From: Lachnospiraceae bacterium
GTDB taxonomy: Bacteria > Bacillota > Clostridia > Lachnospirales > Lachnospiraceae
Assembly: GCA_017617395.1 (NCBI GenBank)
Contig: JAFZWG010000044.1
Location: forward strand, 1 to 32,261
Direction: 5' to 3'
Length of the DNA: 32,261 nt
The notes below the pieces were generated by a model that worked only from the letters and a program-made list of their open reading frames with translations, was not told the DNA's origin and did not search any database. A program made the translations under genes and the position numbers. Below are positions 16,213-21,944 of the stretch, piece after piece. Position 1 is the first letter of the stretch; each line of letters starts with the position of its first letter.

Positions 16213-16914
16213 TTACCACTCGATCTCGCTGACCGGGAGCTTGTTTTCGTTCAAGTAATTGCGGCTCACCTTGCCGTCGCGGAGCTTGACCACGCGGTCC
16301 GCCATGTTCTTGAGCGCATCGTTGTGCGTCACCATGATGATCGTGTTGCCGTACTCTTTGTTGATGCGCTCCAACAGCCCGAGAATCTCCTTCGAAGTGT
16401 TGTAATCCAGAGCGCCCGTCGGCTCGTCGCAGAGTAAAATGTCGGGATTTTTGATGACCGCGCGGCCGATTGCCGTGCGCTGCTGCTGTCCGCCCGAGAG
16501 CTGGGTCGGAAGCTTATGACGATGCTCGTACAGGCCGAGCGTCTTCAGTAGATCGTCCACCGGAAGCGGCTTTTTGCTGAGATATGCGCCGACTTCGATG
16601 TTCTCGCGAACCGTCAGGTTCGGAATCAGATTGTAGAGCTGGAACACATAGCCGAGATGGTCTCTTCGGTACTGCGTCAGGCGTTTCTCGTTCATGTCGG
16701 CGGTCTTCTCGCCGTCGATCATGACATAGCCCTCGTCGGCGTTATCGATGCCGCCGATGATGTTTAGGAGGGTTGATTTGCCGCTGCCGGAGGGCCCCAG
16801 GAGCACGCACAGCTCCCCTTTCTCCACGCTCAGCTCCACTCCCGAGAGCACGGATTGTCGGGCCTCACCCTCGCCGAAACTCTTCTTTAGATTGTGAATT
16901 TCCACAAAACTCAT
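16213..16914 (-). CDS. ABC transporter ATP-binding protein (LolD/MacB type)
   Basis: This 233-residue ATPase has Walker [10 protein letters not shown] (~39-47), the Q-loop V-F-Q, the signature L-S-G-G-Q-Q-Q-R, Walker [13 protein letters not shown] and the H-loop V-T-H-N. The start at 16914 lies 8 nt after AAGGAGA; the in-frame ATG at 16956 falls inside the operator palindrome and was rejected. It pairs with the FtsX-type permease directly downstream. Confidence 0.93.
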   Translation of the reverse strand: MSFVEIHNLKKSFGEGEARQSVLSGVELSVEKGELCVLLGPSGSGKSTLLNIIGGIDNADEGYVMIDGEKTADMNEKRLTQYRRDHLGYVFQLYNLIPNLTVRENIEVGAYLSKKPLPVDDLLKTLGLYEHRHKLPTQLSGGQQQRTAIGRAVIKNPDILLCDEPTGALDYNTSKEILGLLERINKEYGNTIIMVTHNDALKNMADRVVKLRDGKVSRNYLNENKLPVSEIEW

Positions 16915-16942
16915 GTCGATCGTCTCCTTTTCCCAAACATAT

Positions 16943-16966
16943 GAGCAAATGTTCATTTGTTCATTT
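16943..16966 (-). promoter_or_regulatory. Palindromic operator in the ABC transporter leader
   Basis: Minus-strand GA-a-CAAAT-gaac-ATTTG-c-TC (16962-16943) is an imperfect 20-bp palindrome. The overlapping plus-strand sequence also has GTTCATTT twice in tandem (16951-16958, 16959-16966). It lies about 15-30 nt downstream of the -10 box, where a TetR- or MarR-like repressor would block transcription. No such regulator gene is in the window. Confidence 0.55.
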
Positions 16967-16974
16967 CAATGGTG

Positions 16975-17003
16975 ATTATAATGACCGTTTGCCCGTTTGT
17001 CAA
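16975..17003 (-). promoter_or_regulatory. Consensus sigma-A promoter of the ABC transporter operon
   Basis: Minus strand TTGACA (17003-16998), exactly 17 bp, TATAAT (16980-16975): a full consensus match. Such a strong promoter with a downstream palindrome implies tight repression. Confidence 0.9.
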
Positions 17004-17007
17004 GTAT

Positions 17008-17042
17008 AAAATCAGACCGGATATGCACATGCCTATCCGGTC
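17008..17042 (-). terminator. Putative terminator at the end of the Mn2+ riboswitch leader
   Basis: Minus-strand GACCGGATA and TATCCGGTC pair over 9 bp (17042-17034 with 17023-17015) around a 10-nt loop, then TGATTTTAT. The T tract is interrupted. It separates the riboswitch transcript from the consensus promoter just downstream and is probably the expression platform. Confidence 0.6.
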
Positions 17043-17089
17043 TCCGAATTCTATCCTGTGACAAGACGGTTCACGTATGGCTGCGCATA

Positions 17090-17186
17090 CATGAGTCTTG
17101 CGTTTTCAAAACAAGCCGGACGCGTTTCGCGCCGTGGTGACGACTTGTTGCCCGACGCTCCCGCGTCGACTGGCTACTCCCCCATG
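17090..17186 (-). ncRNA. yybP-ykoY (Mn2+) riboswitch
   Basis: The minus strand shows the conserved core in order: GGGGAGTAGCC, the hairpin CGACGC/GCGTCG, CAACAAGTCGTCA, an inner hairpin, CCGGCTTGTT and GCAAGACTCATG. CATGGG at the 5' end pairs with CTCATG at the 3' end (one G-U), and AACAAG pairs with CTTGTT. A downstream GTCTTG (17067-17062) is complementary to the CAAGAC of the core (17100-17095), a likely switching segment. This class senses Mn2+ and normally controls Mn exporters; here the first genes downstream are an ABC ATPase and an FtsX-type permease. Confidence 0.9.
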
Positions 17187-17196
17187 GGTCGGTTTC

Positions 17197-17226
17197 ATTG
17201 TAGCAGAGCCCCTCGCGGCTTGTCAA
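17197..17226 (-). promoter_or_regulatory. Promoter of the Mn2+ riboswitch transcript
   Basis: Minus strand TTGACA (17226-17221), 18-bp spacer ending in TGC, TACAAT (17202-17197). The start point would be close to 17190, directly before the aptamer. Confidence 0.85.
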
Positions 17227-17275
17227 CCCCAAAATGTAAATATTTTTTACCACCGTGCGCCGCCCCTGTTTTTTC

Positions 17276-17304
17276 TTGCACCGCCCGCGGATTCATGCTA
17301 TACT
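17276..17304 (+). promoter_or_regulatory. Promoter of the ECF transporter operon
   Basis: TTGCAC (17276-17281), 17-bp spacer ending in TGC, TATACT (17299-17304). It gives a ~295-nt leader before ecfT. Confidence 0.8.
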
Positions 17305-17310
17305 ACAAGC

Positions 17311-17500
17311 CAGTTAAAGGTGCTTTGCACCTTCCTTAATTCCATATGACATGGTCAAACCGTTGTGAGTGAGCAGAGTTCCGCCGTAGATCCGGTTCGA
17401 ATCCGGAGCAACCATAGACCCGTAACCGTCGATCCCGCCCGGGAAGGCTTTGCCCTCCCGTATGTTGTGCTATGCGAAGCGCCCGACGGCTGCCCGTCCG
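17311..17500 (+). ncRNA. Candidate divergent cobalamin riboswitch
   Basis: The leader has several pieces in cobalamin-riboswitch order. A 5' hairpin AAGGTGC-TTT-GCACCTT is at 17317-17333. CCGGTTCGAATCCGG at 17392-17406 compares with the usual CCGG-TGnAAn-TCCGG. CCCGTAACCGT at 17419-17429 differs by two transitions from the core CCCGCAACTGT. CCCGGGAAGGC is at 17438-17448. AAGCGCCCGACGGCTGCC at 17477-17494 resembles the B12 box (AGYCAGGAGACCTGCC). The early GGGAA element is not evident and the core has changes, so the ligand is uncertain. A terminator follows, and the operon encodes a CbrT-like S component and transcobalamin-like proteins, which supports a cobalamin signal. Confidence 0.55.
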
Positions 17501-17518
17501 TGCCGTTTCCGATCTTCC

Positions 17519-17550
17519 GCCCGCCCGACGCTTTGTCCGGCGGGCTTTTT
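17519..17550 (+). terminator. Leader terminator before ecfT
   Basis: GCCCGCCCGAC and GTCCGGCGGGC pair over 11 positions with one C-C mismatch around a 5-nt loop, followed by TTTTT. GCCCGAC also occurs inside the B12-box-like segment (17481-17487), offering an alternative pairing partner for the right arm. It lies 57 nt before the ecfT start, so it is an attenuator. Confidence 0.8.
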
Positions 17551-17606
17551 GATTGCTTCGCGCGCAAACGCGGAAAATGCACCTACACCTCAGAAAGGAG
17601 CGGCAA

Positions 17607-18494
17607 ATGACGATCTTTCACAACCGGCATCCGCTGGTCTTGCTTGCGCTTCTTCTCTGCGTGCTCCTGCCGGTCATGTTTGCCCAGTCGCCGATGCTGA
17701 CGGCGCCGGCGCTGCTCGGGGCGGTACTGTTCCTGGCCGCTCTCGGAATCCGCAGCCGCTCGGTCTCTCTGCGAAGCATCTTCGGTTACGCGCTTCTATG
17801 GTTTCTCGTGACCGCGATCAACCCGCTGTTTTCGACCGGCGGCGCAACGCCTCTTTTATTCATCAGCGGCCGGCCCTACACAAAGGAAGCCCTGCTGTAC
17901 GGGGCACACCTGGGCGCGCTTTTGATCGCGGTTCTTCTTTGGTTTCGGTGCGAGCGCACGCTGGTTCCCGAGGAAAACCGGTTTTTCCTCTTCGGCCGCC
18001 TTGCCCCGAAGCTTGCGCTTTTGATCTCGACGGTTCTTCGGTTCGTCCCGCTCTTACGGCGGCGCGCAGTGCAGGTTCGCGCAGCGCAGACAGCGGTCGG
18101 TGTCTACGATGACCCCGACTGGCTCCACCGCACGAAAAGCCAGATGACAACAATGTCGGCGCTCACGACGTGGTCTTTGGAACACGCGATCGACACCGGC
18201 GCGGCGATGAAGGCCCGCGGCTACGGCCTTTCCGGCCGCACGACGTACCGCACCTGCCGCTTCGGCACTGCGGACGCCGCCATCCTTTCGATCATCCTTG
18301 CACTCACCGCGGTGACGGTGCTCACGCTCGCCCGCGGCGGGCTGCATTTTGACTGGTACCCTTATATCACGGCGACGACGCCCGACCGGCTCGCCGTCTG
18401 CGGCACGATCGCCTACGCGGTCCTGTGCCTGATCCCGTTTTTGTCTTTCCTGAAGGAGGAAATCCGTTGGAGCTTCTATCGGTCGAAAATGTAA
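17607..18494 (+). CDS. ecfT: ECF transporter transmembrane component EcfT
   Basis: This 295-residue integral membrane protein couples the ATPases of an energy-coupling-factor vitamin transporter to the substrate-binding S component. It has hydrophobic segments near residues 10-50 and 60-120, and two more near the C-terminus. The conserved cytosolic coupling motif A-M-K-A-R-G-Y (about residues 200-206) is the EcfT signature that docks into the ATPases. The ATG at 17607 has an AAAGGAG site 6 nt upstream. Its 3' end overlaps the ATPase gene by 28 bp. Confidence 0.88.
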   Translation: MTIFHNRHPLVLLALLLCVLLPVMFAQSPMLTAPALLGAVLFLAALGIRSRSVSLRSIFGYALLWFLVTAINPLFSTGGATPLLFISGRPYTKEALLYGAHLGALLIAVLLWFRCERTLVPEENRFFLFGRLAPKLALLISTVLRFVPLLRRRAVQVRAAQTAVGVYDDPDWLHRTKSQMTTMSALTTWSLEHAIDTGAAMKARGYGLSGRTTYRTCRFGTADAAILSIILALTAVTVLTLARGGLHFDWYPYITATTPDRLAVCGTIAYAVLCLIPFLSFLKEEIRWSFYRSKM

Positions 18495-20314
18495 CCTTCC
18501 GCTATCCGAAGGCTTCCACGGACGCACTCCATGACGTCTCGCTCTCCGTTTCCGAGGGGCAGTGGGCGGTTTTGTGCGGCCTCTCCGGCTGCGGCAAATC
18601 CACCCTCCTCCGCCTGATCAAGCGCGAGATCGCACCCTACGGCGAGGCGTCTGGGAGGATTTTCCTCAGGGATTCGGCCGTTCGCGGCGAAGCGGATGCT
18701 CCGATGCTTTCGGACCGCGAGTCCGCCGAGTGCATCGGCATCGTCCTGCAGGACCCGGAGTCGCAGATCGTGACCGACACGGTATGGCACGAGCTTGCGT
18801 TCGGGCTTGAGAATCTCGGGCTTCCGTCCGACCGGATTCGGCGGCGCGTCGCGGAGATTGCTGCATTTTTCGGGATGGAGGAGTGGTACCGCAAGAAGAC
18901 GTACGAGCTCTCGGGCGGCCAGAAGCAGCTCTTAAACCTCGCTTCGGCGCTCGTGATGAACCCGCGGCTTTTGCTTTTGGACGAGCCGACGGCGCAGCTC
19001 GACCCGATTGCGGCAGCGGACTTTCGCAATGTCCTGCGCCGCATCCGCAGTGAACTCGGCGTGACGATCCTGATGGCGGAGCACCGCCTCGAGGACGTTC
19101 TGCCGGACGCGGACCGGATCTTCCTCATGGACGGCGGGCGCATCCTCGCCGGCGGCGACGCTGCGGCGCTCACGACCTTTTTTACGAACAATCCCCACCC
19201 GATGGCGCAGGCTCTGCCGGCGGCCACGCGGGTGTTCCTCGCGCTCTCCGGCGGCTCCGTCTTTATTGGGGGGACGGATTCTGCCGGCGACACCGCGAGA
19301 ATAAATACCGCCGCGGGAACTTCCGCGGCCTTCGGTTCGACCGTCCCGCTCACCGTGAGCGACGGTCGGCAAATGCTTCGCACCCTCGCGGAGCATGGCA
19401 CCGCTTCCGCTTCGGCGGGAGCAACTTCGGCTGAGGCGACTGCAACGGAGAAGGAGTCCGCTTCGGCCGAAGGATCGGCTGCCGATGGGCCCGGGCCGAA
19501 GTCGGCTGCGGAGACCGCAGGGAAGCCTGCCCTTGAGGTTTCAGGCGTGCGCTTCCGCTACGACCGCTTACTCCCCGATGTGCTCTCGGGCGCATCGCTT
19601 ACGCTTCACGCCGGCGAGCACTACTGCCTGTTGGGCGGCAACGGCTCCGGCAAGACGACGCTTTTGGCGCTGGCCGCGGGAATTCTCTCGCCGTACGCGG
19701 GCTCGGTCCGCCTCTCCGGCAAAAAGCTTTCCTCGTTCGCGCCGGGCACTTTATACCGCGGCAACCTTGCGCTTCTGCCGCAGCAGCCGCGCGACGTGTT
19801 CACCGAAAAATCGATCCGCGAGGATCTGACGGCCGCGTTTCTTCGGACCGCGCCGGACAAGGCCTCGGCCGAGGCCGACATGCTCGCTTTGTGCGAGCGG
19901 CTTCGCATCGCGGGGATTCTTGATTCGCACCCGTACGACGTGAGCGGCGGCGAGCTGCAGAAGGCGGCTCTTGCCAAGGTTCTCGCGTCCCGCCCGAAGG
20001 TTCTTCTTCTCGACGAGCCGACGAAGGGCATCGACGTGCGAGGCAAGGACGAGCTTGCGGACATTCTGGACGGCCTTTTGGCGGACGGCGCCGCGATTTT
20101 GTCCGTGACGCACGACGCGGAATGGGCGGCGGCTCACGCCGACCGCTGCGGGCTCCTCTTTGACGGGGAGGTGATCTCCGAGGATGCGCCGGGTGGATTT
20201 TTCGACGGAAATGCGTTCTACACGACGGCCGCAAACCGCATGGCGCGCGGGATTCTGCCGGGCATTCTGACCGTAGACGACATCGTTCGCGCCCTCGCGG
20301 AGGTGGCTCCATGA
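18467..20314 (+). CDS. ecfA: Fused double ATPase of the ECF transporter (EcfA1-EcfA2 type)
   Basis: This 615-residue protein holds two ABC ATPase domains in one chain, where many ECF systems use two genes. Domain 1 has Walker A G-L-S-G-C-G-K-S-T (38-46), signature L-S-G-G-Q-K-Q and Walker B L-L-L-L-D-E-P-T. Domain 2 has Walker A G-G-N-G-S-G-K-T-T near residue 390, signature V-S-G-G-E-L-Q-K and Walker B V-L-L-L-D-E-P-T. Between them (~245-350) is a long Ala/Ser/Glu-rich low-complexity linker. The best start is TTG at 18467, 6-7 nt after AAGGAGG; the ATG at 18425 has no such site. The stop overlaps the next ATG (ATGA). Confidence 0.9.
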   Translation: MELLSVENVTFRYPKASTDALHDVSLSVSEGQWAVLCGLSGCGKSTLLRLIKREIAPYGEASGRIFLRDSAVRGEADAPMLSDRESAECIGIVLQDPESQIVTDTVWHELAFGLENLGLPSDRIRRRVAEIAAFFGMEEWYRKKTYELSGGQKQLLNLASALVMNPRLLLLDEPTAQLDPIAAADFRNVLRRIRSELGVTILMAEHRLEDVLPDADRIFLMDGGRILAGGDAAALTTFFTNNPHPMAQALPAATRVFLALSGGSVFIGGTDSAGDTARINTAAGTSAAFGSTVPLTVSDGRQMLRTLAEHGTASASAGATSAEATATEKESASAEGSAADGPGPKSAAETAGKPALEVSGVRFRYDRLLPDVLSGASLTLHAGEHYCLLGGNGSGKTTLLALAAGILSPYAGSVRLSGKKLSSFAPGTLYRGNLALLPQQPRDVFTEKSIREDLTAAFLRTAPDKASAEADMLALCERLRIAGILDSHPYDVSGGELQKAALAKVLASRPKVLLLDEPTKGIDVRGKDELADILDGLLADGAAILSVTHDAEWAAAHADRCGLLFDGEVISEDAPGGFFDGNAFYTTAANRMARGILPGILTVDDIVRALAEVAP

Positions 20315-21006
20315 ACCGCCGGAAGCTCACACTTGTTTTGTTCTTTCTGCTGATTCCGCTGATCGTGACGGGCGGCGCGCTGTTGTTTCGCGAAAAATAC
20401 TACGCGTGGATCTCGCTGTGCGTGGCTGTGCTTACATGCCTTCCGATCTGGTATGATTTCGAGCGGCGCGAGACCGGTTCCGCGGAGCTGATGGTCCTCT
20501 CGGTGATGACCTCGCTCTCCGTTGCGGGGCGGTTTCTCTTCGCCTGGCTGCCCGGCTTCAAGCCCGTGACGGCGATCACCGTCATCACGGCGATGTGGCT
20601 CGGCGCGGAGCCCGGATTTATCGTCGGCTCGCTCTCGGCGCTTTTGTCGAACTTCTACTTCGGGCAGGGGCCGTGGACACCGTTTCAGATGTTTTCCTGG
20701 GGTCTGATCGGCGGCGTTGCCGGCCTGATCGCGAAGCCCCTTCGGCGCCACAAGGTGTTGCTGTGCCTCTACGGCGTTTTCGCGGGTGTCTTCTTCTCGC
20801 TCATCATGGACCTGTGGTCGACGTTCTGGATGGGCGACGGCTTCTCGATCCCGCGCTACCTCGCGCTGGCTGCGGCCGCGCTTCCGACCACGATCGAGTA
20901 CGCGGTCTCGAACGTGATCTTCCTGCTCGCGCTCGCCGGACCGATTGGCGACAAGCTCGAGCGCATCCGCACGCGGTACGGCCTGTTCCGCGAGCAACCG
21001 ATGTGA
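20311..21006 (+). CDS. ECF transporter S component, CbrT-like (probable cobalamin/corrinoid specificity)
   Basis: This 231-residue membrane protein has about six transmembrane helices and a G-P-W-T-P-F-Q-M segment followed by W-G-L-I-G-G-V-A-G. To my knowledge these mark the CbrT-type S components, of which L. delbrueckii CbrT is a proven cobalamin transporter. It is the substrate-binding subunit and would pair with the EcfT and fused EcfA encoded upstream. Translation is coupled to the ATPase gene by a 4-bp overlap. Specificity is inferred from these motifs, from the transcobalamin-like genes downstream and from the leader; a related vitamin cannot be excluded. Confidence 0.75.
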   Translation: MNRRKLTLVLFFLLIPLIVTGGALLFREKYYAWISLCVAVLTCLPIWYDFERRETGSAELMVLSVMTSLSVAGRFLFAWLPGFKPVTAITVITAMWLGAEPGFIVGSLSALLSNFYFGQGPWTPFQMFSWGLIGGVAGLIAKPLRRHKVLLCLYGVFAGVFFSLIMDLWSTFWMGDGFSIPRYLALAAAALPTTIEYAVSNVIFLLALAGPIGDKLERIRTRYGLFREQPM

Positions 21007-21021
21007 TACAACTGACTCATT

Positions 21022-21060
21022 ACGGCTTGGATGGAGCATTTTCCGCACTTAAGCCGTTTT
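21022..21060 (+). terminator. Weak intercistronic hairpin after the S-component gene
   Basis: ACGGCTT (21022-21028) and AAGCCGT (21051-21057) pair over 7 bp across a 22-nt loop, followed by TTTT. It may lower read-through into the surface-protein genes rather than stop it. Confidence 0.4.
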
Positions 21061-21088
21061 GATAAATCCTATGAAAGAGGTGTTTTTC

Positions 21089-21898
21089 ATGAAGAAAATT
21101 CTTTCTGTTACTCTCTCGATCGTCCTTCTGCTCGGCCTTTGCTGCGGCATCGCGTTCGCTGCGGACCCGACGGTCTACGTCACCATCGCCGACAAGGAAG
21201 GCAAGCTTGTGCTCGTTCAGGAGCCCATCGCGGTCAAGGATATCGACAGCGACGGCAAGATCACAATCAACGACGCACTCTACTGCGCTCACGAGTCGAA
21301 GTTCTCCGGCGGCGCCGCTGCGGGCTACGCTTCCGAGATGACCGACTACGGCCTTTCCCTGAAGAAGTTGTGGGGCATCGACAACGGCACCGGCTACGGC
21401 TACTATGTGAACAACGCGGCTGCCATGAGCCTCGGCGACGAGGTGAAGGACGGCGCTTACATCACCGCATTTGTCTACACCGACACGACGAACTGGTCCG
21501 ACACGTACTGCTACTTCGACAAGAACACCGCGTCCGTGAAGGCCGGCGACACCGTTGCCGTTCAGCTCTCTGCACTCGGCTTCGATGCGAACTACAACAC
21601 CGTGGTGAACCCCGTTAAGGGCGCGACGATCCTTGTAAACGGCAAGGCGACCGACGTCAAGACCGACGACAACGGCAAGGCTTCCGTGAAGCTCTCCGAC
21701 GCCGGCACGATCACCATCAGCGCAAAATCCGACTCGCAGACGCTGGTTCCTCCGGCTCTCGTAGTCAAGGTTGCCGCTGCTTCCGGCGGAGAGTCTCCGA
21801 AGACCGCGGACAGCACCGCTGTTCTTATCTTCGGTGCGGTTGCCGTCATCGCCTTCGCAGGCGTTGTCGTTGCTTCCCGCAAGTCCGCCCGCGCGTAG
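21089..21898 (+). CDS. Secreted/surface protein with a DUF4430 (transcobalamin-like) domain
   Basis: This 269-residue protein starts at ATG 21089 (AAAGAGGTG site). A signal peptide covers ~1-23 and ends A-F-A before A-D-P. Residues ~25-125 are a DUF4430 (transcobalamin-like C-terminal) domain. It contains an EF-hand-like insertion, D-I-D-S-D-G-K-I-T-I-N-D-A-L, and the W-G-I-D-N-G-T-G-Y-G-Y-Y-V-N-N segment typical of the fold. An Ig-like domain follows (~135-225). The C-terminus has S-P-K-T-A-D, a hydrophobic helix and a basic tail, like a cell-wall sorting signal with Ala in place of Gly, so it is either sortase-anchored or simply membrane-held. Its place after the S-component gene suggests corrinoid capture outside the cell (inference). 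Confidence 0.8.
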   Translation: MKKILSVTLSIVLLLGLCCGIAFAADPTVYVTIADKEGKLVLVQEPIAVKDIDSDGKITINDALYCAHESKFSGGAAAGYASEMTDYGLSLKKLWGIDNGTGYGYYVNNAAAMSLGDEVKDGAYITAFVYTDTTNWSDTYCYFDKNTASVKAGDTVAVQLSALGFDANYNTVVNPVKGATILVNGKATDVKTDDNGKASVKLSDAGTITISAKSDSQTLVPPALVVKVAAASGGESPKTADSTAVLIFGAVAVIAFAGVVVASRKSARA

Positions 21899-21944
21899 TT
21901 TCCTCGCGCGTTGTGAATCAACGAATCAATCTGTGGATTTCTCT

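Noticed and set aside
16915..16956. Earlier ATG (16956) as start of the ABC ATPase
   Set aside because: It would place the coding start inside the operator palindrome and lacks a ribosome-binding site. ATG 16914 has AAGGAGA at proper distance.
17391..17417. tRNA-like T arm (TCCGG-TTCGAAT-CCGGA) followed by CAACCA
   Set aside because: No matching 5' acceptor strand, D arm or anticodon arm upstream. The stem fits better as part of the structured cobalamin-type leader.
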